From Peronospora farinosa (lineage: Eukaryota; Oomycota; Peronosporomycetes; Peronosporales; Peronosporaceae), in NCBI GenBank assembly GCA_947646735.1, contig CANTFK010000863.1:1-64000 (forward strand): a stretch of DNA of 64,000 bases, in the 5' to 3' direction. Every line of letters starts with the position of its first letter. Within the stretch, counting starts at the first letter, position 1. This document shows positions 1 through 10,033 of the stretch, in pieces. Under the pieces are notes generated by a model. It searched no databases. It was not told where the DNA came from and worked only from the letters and a program-made list of their open reading frames with translations. Made by a program: the position numbers and the translations under genes.

Positions 1-584
1 CACAGATGCGGAGGCTAAGTGCTTAATCTGAAGCAAATGTAGCTGTTTGTTTTGGGCTGGACGACGAGGTCTGGGATACGTTACATTCTGAATGTCATTC
101 ATCAATGTCGTTACAACGCGTACATGACGACACACTGGGGTTCTCGCGTGATCCCGTGAAAGGACTAGGCACTAATACGAACAACACGCTTCAGATGTAA
201 CCGTACTTGCAGCACGTCTGATGACTAACTTAAACTGCGCGAGGAATTGTAGTGAGCTCGTTCATTTGCCAATTTGCCCCCGACTGCCTAGGCACTTTGT
301 TGTCCTTCTTGATCCATTGATTTTGCTTTCTGTGTTGCTTTGCATTGCATCGAATAAGAGCAAACGAAGCAGGCATCCGTCAGTTCATACCATTGCGATG
401 ACTATTTTGTCAACCTTGATGATAAGTCACTGCTGGTTCCTTTGCGTGTACCTTAGGCAGGTGGTGTGTGTACGTTGGATTGCGCGATGTGCTGCGCATG
501 GTGCTGCGGTTTGGCTGTGCGTGATAGTGCGCTTTGTGTTAAGTTGCTGCAAGGTTTCGAAACACACACCCGTCTAGCTCAGTT

Positions 585-858
585 TTAAGTTAGTTGTATA
601 TTACCTTTTACACAACCTATACCTTCTCGGCTATGGCTAAGATATTACACAGCTCGCTAAGGCTGAATTTTTTTCTATTCTTTTTCCTCTATTATTAGTA
701 TTATACCGTTACGGTTATTGGGGTCGGTTATTATTTAGCATGGAGCCGACCGCTCTCCATGTGTGGTTCGATTACGAAGATGTCCGGTGTGGGGCTCGAA
801 CCCGCAATCCACACCGTGAGGACCAGAAGCTTAATCCACTACCCCACGCCACCGGGGT
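585..858 (-). mobile_element. tRNA-Lys-targeted SINE, copy 1 (full length, 274 bp)
   Basis: The insertion is flanked by perfect 18 bp duplications of the tRNA start (567-584 and 859-876; cacccgtctagctcagtt). On the minus strand the element begins with a tRNA-like head with an A-box-like tggggtagtgg (846-836) and a B-box-like ggttcgagcc (802-793). A unique body and a tail ending taatatacaactaacttaaa follow. The head does not fold into a clean anticodon arm, as expected for a SINE head. On the plus strand, 619-643 resembles the 5' end of U2 snRNA (accttctcggc, then tggctaagat). No coding capacity is seen. Confidence 0.85.
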
Positions 859-859
859 C

Positions 860-932
860 ACCCGTCTAGCTCAGTTGGTAGAGCGCTGGCCTTTTAAGCC
901 AGTGGTCGTGGGTTCGAGCCCCACGGGGGGTG
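860..932 (+). tRNA. tRNA-Lys: tRNA-Lys(UUU), copy 1
   Basis: A 73 nt cloverleaf can be read. The D arm is gctc/gagc. The anticodon stem is ctggc/gccag around loop cttttaa, giving anticodon TTT. The T arm is gtggg ttcgagc cccac, and the discriminator base is G. The acceptor stem acccgtc/ggggggt has one G-G mismatch at pair 5-68. The internal A box (tagctcagttgg) and B box (gggttcgagcc) are intact. No run of four T follows within several hundred bases; the first weak candidate is tttgcttcttt. A SINE lies directly upstream, and the first 17 nt belong to its target duplication. Confidence 0.95.
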
Positions 933-1198
933 TTTGCTTCTTTGCGGTCGGCTCTTACCACGCGTGAGCGAGCTGTGCTTGTGTGCGTGTGTTATGTTTA
1001 GCCTGTTGCTTTCGTGATACAATGCTCGGGTGAACGGCATCACTGGTGGAACTGCATTCTCCTTCATTTACCCCATTATACTAACAAGCATTCTACTGCA
1101 CCTACTTTCGCCGCGCTCTTAGCGCCTCGTCGACTAGCCTCAAGTATTACGTCCTTTCAGCGGCGCATCGGATGCACACAATCGATCATGAACGGTGA

Positions 1199-1384
1199 CA
1201 TGAACTATGCGGTGCGCTGACGAACTGGCAAACATGGGCGACTGACTGCGAGGCAAAGATGGCCCAGATGGGAGGAAAGCCCGAAGGATGGTCCACGAGC
1301 TTCGCTTACATGGGAAAGATCTGCAAGCTGAAGAAAGGAAGATACAAGTGCTGCGGCCAGCCTGATGATGATGACACTATATAG
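1199..1384 (+). pseudogene. Cysteine/lysine-rich coding relic inside each array unit
   Basis: A 61-codon open frame ends in tag and has protein-like composition: W, G, K and C rich, with CKLKKGRYKCCGQPDDDDTI at the C terminus. It has no ATG at its 5' end and begins after an in-frame stop at 1196-1198. The other frame just upstream also reads plausibly (MNGDMNYAV then stop), so it may be a frameshifted gene relic. Each of the 13 intact units has it, 339 bp after the tRNA start (for example 2369, 5471, 17403, 23543). Four units read MTQMGG where the others read MAQMGG. No family was recognised, and a spliced terminal exon cannot be excluded. Confidence 0.35.
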
Positions 1385-2029
1385 ATTCAAGTGGACTAAC
1401 AGACCAGGTAATGATGGTCCATCATTCTCACACACGTAGCAATGAGGAAGCTTGCAATAGCACACAGATGCGGAGGCTAAGTGCTTAATCTGAAGCAAAT
1501 GTAGCTGTTTGTTTTGGGCTGGACGACGAGGTCTGGGATACGTTACATTCTGAATGTCATTCATCAATGTCGTTACAACGCGTACATGACGACACACTGG
1601 GGTTCTCGCGTGATCCCGTGAAAGGACTAGGCACTAATACGAACAACACGCTTCAGATGTAACCGTACTTGCAGCACGTCTGATGACTAACTTAAACTGC
1701 GCGAGGAATTGTAGTGAGCTCGTTCATTTGCCAATTTGCCCCCGACTGCCTAGGCACTTTGTTGTCCTTCTTGATCCATTGATTTTGCTTTCTGTGTTGC
1801 TTTGCATTGCATCGAATAAGAGCAAACGAAGCAGGCATCCGTCAGTTCATACCATTGCGATGACTATTTTGTCAACCTTGATGATAAGTCACTGCTGGTT
1901 CCTTTGCGTGTACCTTAGGCAGGTGGTGTGTGTACGTTGGATTGCGCGATGTGCTGCGCATGGTGCTGCGGTTTGGCTGTGCGTGATAGTGCGCTTTGTG
2001 TTAAGTTGCTGCAAGGTTTCGAAACACAC

Positions 2030-2102
2030 ACCCGTCTAGCTCAGTTGGTAGAGCGCTGGCCTTTTAAGCCAGTGGTCGTGGGTTCGAGCCCCACGGGGGG
2101 TG
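2030..2102 (+). tRNA. tRNA-Lys: tRNA-Lys(UUU), copy 2
   Basis: Identical in sequence to the copy at 860-932, but in an uninterrupted unit. It is preceded by the native flank gtttcgaaacacac, so it shows the empty target site used by the LINE and SINEs. Confidence 0.95.
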
Positions 2103-3216
2103 TTTGCTTCTTTGCGGTCGGCTCTTACCACGCGTGAGCGAGCTGTGCTTGTGTGCGTGTGTTATGTTTAGCCTGTTGCTTTCGTGATACAATGCTCGGG
2201 TGAACGGCATCACTGGTGGAACTGCATTCTCCTTCATTTACCCCATTATACTAACAAGCATTCTACTGCACCTACTTTCGCCGCGCTCTTAGCGCCTCGT
2301 CGACTAGCCTCAAGTATTACGTCCTTTCAGCGGCGCATCGGATGCACACAATCGATCATGAACGGTGACATGAACTATGCGGTGCGCTGACGAACTGGCA
2401 AACATGGGCGACTGACTGCGAGGCAAAGATGGCCCAGATGGGAGGAAAGCCCGAAGGATGGTCCACGAGCTTCGCTTACATGGGAAAGATCTGCAAGCTG
2501 AAGAAAGGAAGATACAAGTGCTGCGGCCAGCCTGATGATGATGACACTATATAGATTCAAGTGGACTAACAGACCAGGTAATGATGGTCCATCATTCTCA
2601 CACACGTAGCAATGAGGAAGCTTGCAATAGCACACAGATGCGGAGGCTAAGTGCTTAATCTGAAGCAAATGTAGCTGTTTGTTTTGGGCTGGACGACGAG
2701 GTCTGGGATACGTTACATTCTGAATGTCATTCATCAATGTCGTTACAACGCGTACATGACGACACACTGGGGTTCTCGCGTGATCCCGTGAAAGGACTAG
2801 GCACTAATACGAACAACACGCTTCAGATGTAACCGTACTTGCAGCACGTCTGATGACTAACTTAAACTGCGCGAGGAATTGTAGTGAGCTCGTTCATTTG
2901 CCAATTTGCCCCCGACTGCCTAGGCACTTTGTTGTCCTTCTTGATCCATTGATTTTGCTTTCTGTGTTGCTTTGCATTGCATCGAATAAGAGCAAACGAA
3001 GCAGGCATCCGTCAGTTCATACCATTGCGATGACTATTTTGTCAACCTTGATGATAAGTCACTGCTGGTTCCTTTGCGTGTACCTTAGGCAGGTGGTGTG
3101 TGTACGTTGGATTGCGCGATGTGCTGCGCATGGTGCTGCGGTTTGGCTGTGCGTGATAGTGCGCTTTGTGTTAAGTTGCTGCAAGGTTTCGAAACACACA
3201 CCCGTCTAGCTCAGTT

Positions 3217-3452
3217 TTAAGTTAGTTGTATATTACCTTTTACAACAACCTCTCCATGGCTAAGATAACACCAGCTTTTTTTTCATTCTTCCTCTTAGTA
3301 TTATACCGTTACGGTTTTGGGTCGGTTATTATTTAGCATGGAGCCGACCGCCTCCATGTGTGGTTCGATTACGAAGATGTCCGGTGTGGGGCTCGAACCC
3401 GCAATCCACACCGTGAGGAAGAAGCTTAATCACTACCCCACGCCACCGGGGT
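3217..3452 (-). mobile_element. tRNA-Lys-targeted SINE, copy 2 (eroded, 236 bp)
   Basis: Same site and same 18 bp duplications (3199-3216 and 3453-3470) as copy 1. It carries roughly a dozen short deletions scattered through the body and head, including loss of most of the U2-like segment, while the surrounding array unit is unchanged. The B box is kept. The A-box region has lost bases (gcttaatcactacccc). Confidence 0.85.
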
Positions 3453-3453
3453 C

Positions 3454-3526
3454 ACCCGTCTAGCTCAGTTGGTAGAGCGCTGGCCTTTTAAGCCAGTGGT
3501 CGTGGGTTCGAGCCCCACGGGGGGTG
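3454..3526 (+). tRNA. tRNA-Lys: tRNA-Lys(UUU), copy 3
   Basis: Intact gene whose 5' flank is a SINE copy full of small deletions (3217-3452). Its first 17 nt are the right-hand target duplication. Confidence 0.95.
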
Positions 3527-4640
3527 TTTGCTTCTTTGCGGTCGGCTCTTACCACGCGTGAGCGAGCTGTGCTTGTGTGCGTGTGTTATGTTTAGCCTGT
3601 TGCTTTCGTGATACAATGCTCGGGTGAACGGCATCACTGGTGGAACTGCATTCTCCTTCATTTACCCCATTATACTAACAAGCATTCTACTGCACCTACT
3701 TTCGCCGCGCTCTTAGCGCCTCGTCGACTAGCCTCAAGTATTACGTCCTTTCAGCGGCGCATCGGATGCACACAATCGATCATGAACGGTGACATGAACT
3801 ATGCGGTGCGCTGACGAACTGGCAAACATGGGCGACTGACTGCGAGGCAAAGATGGCCCAGATGGGAGGAAAGCCCGAAGGATGGTCCACGAGCTTCGCT
3901 TACATGGGAAAGATCTGCAAGCTGAAGAAAGGAAGATACAAGTGCTGCGGCCAGCCTGATGATGATGACACTATATAGATTCAAGTGGACTAACAGACCA
4001 GGTAATGATGGTCCATCATTCTCACACACGTAGCAATGAGGAAGCTTGCAATAGCACACAGATGCGGAGGCTAAGTGCTTAATCTGAAGCAAATGTAGCT
4101 GTTTGTTTTGGGCTGGACGACGAGGTCTGGGATACGTTACATTCTGAATGTCATTCATCAATGTCGTTACAACGCGTACATGACGACACACTGGGGTTCT
4201 CGCGTGATCCCGTGAAAGGACTAGGCACTAATACGAACAACACGCTTCAGATGTAACCGTACTTGCAGCACGTCTGATGACTAACTTAAACTGCGCGAGG
4301 AATTGTAGTGAGCTCGTTCATTTGCCAATTTGCCCCCGACTGCCTAGGCACTTTGTTGTCCTTCTTGATCCATTGATTTTGCTTTCTGTGTTGCTTTGCA
4401 TTGCATCGAATAAGAGCAAACGAAGCAGGCATCCGTCAGTTCATACCATTGCGATGACTATTTTGTCAACCTTGATGATAAGTCACTGCTGGTTCCTTTG
4501 CGTGTACCTTAGGCAGGTGGTGTGTGTACGTTGGATTGCGCGATGTGCTGCGCATGGTGCTGCGGTTTGGCTGTGCGTGATAGTGCGCTTTGTGTTAAGT
4601 TGCTGCAAGGTTTCGAAACACACACCCGTCTAGCTCAGTT

Positions 4641-4842
4641 TTAAGTTAGTTGTATATTACCTTTTACACAACCTATACCTTCTCGGCTATGGCTAAGATA
4701 TTACACAGCCCTAAGCTGTTTTTCACTTCCTCTATTATTATATTATCCGTTACGGTTTTGTCGGTTATTATTTACTGGCACGCCATTTGGTTCGATCGAA
4801 ATGTCCTGTGGCTCGACGCATCCCCGGGGAGAAAACGCGGGT
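4641..4842 (-). mobile_element. tRNA-Lys-targeted SINE, copy 3 (short, divergent head, 202 bp)
   Basis: It shares the tail and the plus-strand U2-like segment with copy 1, but the head (about 4770-4842) is strongly altered and both pol III boxes are gone. It is followed by a partial target copy (ccgtctagctcagtt, 4843-4857) and then by another SINE. This suggests a second insertion into the regenerated target. Confidence 0.8.
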
Positions 4843-4857
4843 CCGTCTAGCTCAGTT

Positions 4858-5130
4858 TTAAGTTAGTTGTATATTACCTTTTACACAACTATACCTTCTC
4901 GGCTATGGCTAAGATATTACACAGCTCGCTAAGGCTGAATTTTTTTCTATTCTTTTTCCTCTATTATTAGTATTATACCGTTACGGTTATTGGGGTCGGT
5001 TATTATTTAGCATGGAGCCGACCGCTCTCCATGTGTGGTTCGATTACGAAGATGTCCGGTGTGGGGCTCGAACCCGCAATCCACACCGTGAGGACCAGAA
5101 GCTTAATCCACTACCCCACGCCACCGGGGT
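4858..5130 (-). mobile_element. tRNA-Lys-targeted SINE, copy 4 (273 bp)
   Basis: Nearly identical to copy 1, differing by a one-base deletion (acaactatacc for acaacctatacc). It lies directly after copy 3 in the same orientation and before the intact tRNA at 5132. Confidence 0.85.
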
Positions 5131-5131
5131 C

Positions 5132-5204
5132 ACCCGTCTAGCTCAGTTGGTAGAGCGCTGGCCTTTTAAGCCAGTGGTCGTGGGTTCGAGCCCCACGGGG
5201 GGTG
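5132..5204 (+). tRNA. tRNA-Lys: tRNA-Lys(UUU), copy 4
   Basis: Intact gene downstream of two SINE copies in tandem (4641-4842 and 4858-5130). Confidence 0.95.
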
Positions 5205-6301
5205 TTTGCTTCTTTGCGGTCGGCTCTTACCACGCGTGAGCGAGCTGTGCTTGTGTGCGTGTGTTATGTTTAGCCTGTTGCTTTCGTGATACAATGCTCG
5301 GGTGAACGGCATCACTGGTGGAACTGCATTCTCCTTCATTTACCCCATTATACTAACAAGCATTCTACTGCACCTACTTTCGCCGCGCTCTTAGCGCCTC
5401 GTCGACTAGCCTCAAGTATTACGTCCTTTCAGCGGCGCATCGGATGCACACAATCGATCATGAACGGTGACATGAACTATGCGGTGCGCTGACGAACTGG
5501 CAAACATGGGCGACTGACTGCGAGGCAAAGATGGCCCAGATGGGAGGAAAGCCCGAAGGATGGTCCACGAGCTTCGCTTACATGGGAAAGATCTGCAAGC
5601 TGAAGAAAGGAAGATACAAGTGCTGCGGCCAGCCTGATGATGATGACACTATATAGATTCAAGTGGACTAACAGACCAGGTAATGATGGTCCATCATTCT
5701 CACACACGTAGCAATGAGGAAGCTTGCAATAGCACACAGATGCGGAGGCTAAGTGCTTAATCTGAAGCAAATGTAGCTGTTTGTTTTGGGCTGGACGACG
5801 AGGTCTGGGATACGTTACATTCTGAATGTCATTCATCAATGTCGTTACAACGCGTACATGACGACACACTGGGGTTCTCGCGTGATCCCGTGAAAGGACT
5901 AGGCACTAATACGAACAACACGCTTCAGATGTAACCGTACTTGCAGCACGTCTGATGACTAACTTAAACTGCACGAGGAATTGTAGTGAGCTCGTTCATT
6001 TGCCAATTTGCCCCCGACTGCCTAGGCACTTTGTTGTCCTTCTTGATCCATTGATTTTGCTTTCTGTGTTGCTTTGCATTGCATCGAATAAGAGCAAACG
6101 AAGCAGGCATCCGTCAGTTCATACCATTGCGATGACTATTTTGTCAACCTTGATGATAAGTCACTGCTGGTTCCTTTGCGTGTACCTTAGGCAGGTGGTG
6201 TGTGTACGTTGGATTGCGCGATGTGCTGCGCATGGTGCTGCGGTTTGGCTGTGCGTGATAGTGCGCTTTGTGTTAAGTTGCTGCAAGGTTTCGAAACACA
6301 C

Positions 6302-6374
6302 ACCCGTCTAGCTCAGTTGGTAGAGCGCTGGCCTTTTAAGCCAGTGGTCGTGGGTTCGAGCCCCACGGGGGGTG
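6302..6374 (+). tRNA. tRNA-Lys: tRNA-Lys(UUU), copy 5
   Basis: Intact copy in an empty unit. It is the first tRNA whose unit carries the ctgcacgag variant upstream. Confidence 0.95.
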
Positions 6375-7471
6375 TTTGCTTCTTTGCGGTCGGCTCTTAC
6401 CACGCGTGAGCGAGCTGTGCTTGTGTGCGTGTGTTATGTTTAGCCTGTTGCTTTCGTGATACAATGCTCGGGTGAACGGCATCACTGGTGGAACTGCATT
6501 CTCCTTCATTTACCCCATTATACTAACAAGCATTCTACTGCACCTACTTTCGCCGCGCTCTTAGCGCCTCGTCGACTAGCCTCAAGTATTACGTCCTTTC
6601 AGCGGCGCATCGGATGCACACAATCGATCATGAACGGTGACATGAACTATGCGGTGCGCTGACGAACTGGCAAACATGGGCGACTGACTGCGAGGCAAAG
6701 ATGGCCCAGATGGGAGGAAAGCCCGAAGGATGGTCCACGAGCTTCGCTTACATGGGAAAGATCTGCAAGCTGAAGAAAGGAAGATACAAGTGCTGCGGCC
6801 AGCCTGATGATGATGACACTATATAGATTCAAGTGGACTAACAGACCAGGTAATGATGGTCCATCATTCTCACACACGTAGCAATGAGGAAGCTTGCAAT
6901 AGCACACAGATGCGGAGGCTAAGTGCTTAATCTGAAGCAAATGTAGCTGTTTGTTTTGGGCTGGACGACGAGGTCTGGGATACGTTACATTCTGAATGTC
7001 ATTCATCAATGTCGTTACAACGCGTACATGACGACACACTGGGGTTCTCGCGTGATCCCGTGAAAGGACTAGGCACTAATACGAACAACACGCTTCAGAT
7101 GTAACCGTACTTGCAGCACGTCTGATGACTAACTTAAACTGCACGAGGAATTGTAGTGAGCTCGTTCATTTGCCAATTTGCCCCCGACTGCCTAGGCACT
7201 TTGTTGTCCTTCTTGATCCATTGATTTTGCTTTCTGTGTTGCTTTGCATTGCATCGAATAAGAGCAAACGAAGCAGGCATCCGTCAGTTCATACCATTGC
7301 GATGACTATTTTGTCAACCTTGATGATAAGTCACTGCTGGTTCCTTTGCGTGTACCTTAGGCAGGTGGTGTGTGTACGTTGGATTGCGCGATGTGCTGCG
7401 CATGGTGCTGCGGTTTGGCTGTGCGTGATAGTGCGCTTTGTGTTAAGTTGCTGCAAGGTTTCGAAACACAC

Positions 7472-7544
7472 ACCCGTCTAGCTCAGTTGGTAGAGCGCTG
7501 GCCTTTTAAGCCAGTGGTCGTGGGTTCGAGCCCCACGGGGGGTG
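7472..7544 (+). tRNA. tRNA-Lys: tRNA-Lys(UUU), copy 6
   Basis: Intact copy in an empty unit, exactly 1170 bp from both neighbouring tRNA genes. Confidence 0.95.
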
Positions 7545-8641
7545 TTTGCTTCTTTGCGGTCGGCTCTTACCACGCGTGAGCGAGCTGTGCTTGTGTGCGT
7601 GTGTTATGTTTAGCCTGTTGCTTTCGTGATACAATGCTCGGGTGAACGGCATCACTGGTGGAACTGCATTCTCCTTCATTTACCCCATTATACTAACAAG
7701 CATTCTACTGCACCTACTTTCGCCGCGCTCTTAGCGCCTCGTCGACTAGCCTCAAGTATTACGTCCTTTCAGCGGCGCATCGGATGCACACAATCGATCA
7801 TGAACGGTGACATGAACTATGCGGTGCGCTGACGAACTGGCAAACATGGGCGACTGACTGCGAGGCAAAGATGGCCCAGATGGGAGGAAAGCCCGAAGGA
7901 TGGTCCACGAGCTTCGCTTACATGGGAAAGATCTGCAAGCTGAAGAAAGGAAGATACAAGTGCTGCGGCCAGCCTGATGATGATGACACTATATAGATTC
8001 AAGTGGACTAACAGACCAGGTAATGATGGTCCATCATTCTCACACACGTAGCAATGAGGAAGCTTGCAATAGCACACAGATGCGGAGGCTAAGTGCTTAA
8101 TCTGAAGCAAATGTAGCTGTTTGTTTTGGGCTGGACGACGAGGTCTGGGATACGTTACATTCTGAATGTCATTCATCAATGTCGTTACAACGCGTACATG
8201 ACGACACACTGGGGTTCTCGCGTGATCCCGTGAAAGGACTAGGCACTAATACGAACAACACGCTTCAGATGTAACCGTACTTGCAGCACGTCTGATGACT
8301 AACTTAAACTGCACGAGGAATTGTAGTGAGCTCGTTCATTTGCCAATTTGCCCCCGACTGCCTAGGCACTTTGTTGTCCTTCTTGATCCATTGATTTTGC
8401 TTTCTGTGTTGCTTTGCATTGCATCGAATAAGAGCAAACGAAGCAGGCATCCGTCAGTTCATACCATTGCGATGACTATTTTGTCAACCTTGATGATAAG
8501 TCACTGCTGGTTCCTTTGCGTGTACCTTAGGCAGGTGGTGTGTGTACGTTGGATTGCGCGATGTGCTGCGCATGGTGCTGCGGTTTGGCTGTGCGTGATA
8601 GTGCGCTTTGTGTTAAGTTGCTGCAAGGTTTCGAAACACAC

Positions 8642-8714
8642 ACCCGTCTAGCTCAGTTGGTAGAGCGCTGGCCTTTTAAGCCAGTGGTCGTGGGTTCGAG
8701 CCCCACGGGGGGTG
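8642..8714 (+). tRNA. tRNA-Lys: tRNA-Lys(UUU), copy 7
   Basis: Last intact gene before the LINE. The next one, 1170 bp on, is cut at 9829. Confidence 0.95.
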
Positions 8715-9811
8715 TTTGCTTCTTTGCGGTCGGCTCTTACCACGCGTGAGCGAGCTGTGCTTGTGTGCGTGTGTTATGTTTAGCCTGTTGCTTTCGTGAT
8801 ACAATGCTCGGGTGAACGGCATCACTGGTGGAACTGCATTCTCCTTCATTTACCCCATTATACTAACAAGCATTCTACTGCACCTACTTTCGCCGCGCTC
8901 TTAGCGCCTCGTCGACTAGCCTCAAGTATTACGTCCTTTCAGCGGCGCATCGGATGCACACAATCGATCATGAACGGTGACATGAACTATGCGGTGCGCT
9001 GACGAACTGGCAAACATGGGCGACTGACTGCGAGGCAAAGATGGCCCAGATGGGAGGAAAGCCCGAAGGATGGTCCACGAGCTTCGCTTACATGGGAAAG
9101 ATCTGCAAGCTGAAGAAAGGAAGATACAAGTGCTGCGGCCAGCCTGATGATGATGACACTATATAGATTCAAGTGGACTAACAGACCAGGTAATGATGGT
9201 CCATCATTCTCACACACGTAGCAATGAGGAAGCTTGCAATAGCACACAGATGCGGAGGCTAAGTGCTTAATCTGAAGCAAATGTAGCTGTTTGTTTTGGG
9301 CTGGACGACGAGGTCTGGGATACGTTACATTCTGAATGTCATTCATCAATGTCGTTACAACGCGTACATGACGACACACTGGGGTTCTCGCGTGATCCCG
9401 TGAAAGGACTAGGCACTAATACGAACAACACGCTTCAGATGTAACCGTACTTGCAGCACGTCTGATGACTAACTTAAACTGCACGAGGAATTGTAGTGAG
9501 CTCGTTCATTTGCCAATTTGCCCCCGACTGCCTAGGCACTTTGTTGTCCTTCTTGATCCATTGATTTTGCTTTCTGTGTTGCTTTGCATTGCATCGAATA
9601 AGAGCAAACGAAGCAGGCATCCGTCAGTTCATACCATTGCGATGACTATTTTGTCAACCTTGATGATAAGTCACTGCTGGTTCCTTTGCGTGTACCTTAG
9701 GCAGGTGGTGTGTGTACGTTGGATTGCGCGATGTGCTGCGCATGGTGCTGCGGTTTGGCTGTGCGTGATAGTGCGCTTTGTGTTAAGTTGCTGCAAGGTT
9801 TCGAAACACAC

Positions 9812-9829
9812 ACCCGTCTAGCTCAGTTG
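9812..9829 (+). pseudogene. tRNA-Lys 5' fragment, left LINE target duplication
   Basis: Only acccgtctagctcagttg, the first 18 nt of the tRNA, remains before the LINE 3' end. The identical 18 nt begin the intact tRNA at 17064, on the other side of the LINE. Comparable 17 nt fragments lie left of the SINEs at 568-584, 3200-3216, 4624-4640 and 21744-21760. A shortened one (ccgtctagctcagtt) lies at 4843-4857. Confidence 0.9.
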
Positions 9830-10033
9830 AAAGGTTGTCTATATTACTAGAATTTAGACGAAGTGACTACTCAATCTACCTAGCTATGTATAGAAACTAC
9901 TGCTGTTTTTCTAATAAATATACTGTACAGTTGCTATGTTTCATGTTTCTTGGGAATAGCGTGCAAGTTGTTTCTTGCGTGATGTGCGAGTGTGGATGAT
10001 TCCGATGTGTGTGAATAGACGCAGGAGCAGTGG
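9830..10033 (-). other. LINE 3' UTR and tail
   Basis: 204 bp between the ORF2 stop and the left target duplication. It is AT-rich, with no poly-A tract at the junction. The last 20 bases on the minus strand resemble the SINE 3' end, the usual sign that a SINE borrows the LINE machinery. Confidence 0.6.

Larger units (their letters stand above)
1..9829 (+). repeat. Tandem array of a 1170 bp tRNA-Lys unit, left block
   Basis: The same 1170 bp sequence recurs head to tail, with tRNA starts at 860, 2030, 3454, 5132, 6302, 7472 and 8642. Extra spacing between some copies is fully explained by SINE insertions. The window opens inside a unit. Units are almost identical: a G/A difference (ctgcgcgag versus ctgcacgag) separates the first four units from those starting near 5955. 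The block ends at 9829, 18 nt into a tRNA gene, where the LINE begins. Near identity indicates recent unequal exchange or gene conversion. Apart from the tRNA and a small coding relic, no convincing gene is seen in the unit. Confidence 0.97.

Noticed and set aside
221..577. 118-codon plus-strand frame repeated in every array unit
   Set aside because: It runs into the tRNA 5' end, its composition is Cys/Val/Leu-rich without motif, and its recurrence is explained by the tandem repeat.
600..660. Functional U2 snRNA gene
   Set aside because: Only about 25 nt match, the branch-point recognition sequence is missing, and the segment lies inside a SINE.
783..858. Functional tRNA gene on the minus strand
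   Set aside because: A- and B-box-like sequences are present, but no proper anticodon stem-loop forms and other copies are eroded. It is the SINE head.
1205..1597. 130-codon minus-strand frame repeated in every unit
   Set aside because: It lies antisense to the more protein-like Cys/Lys-rich relic and has no recognisable features.
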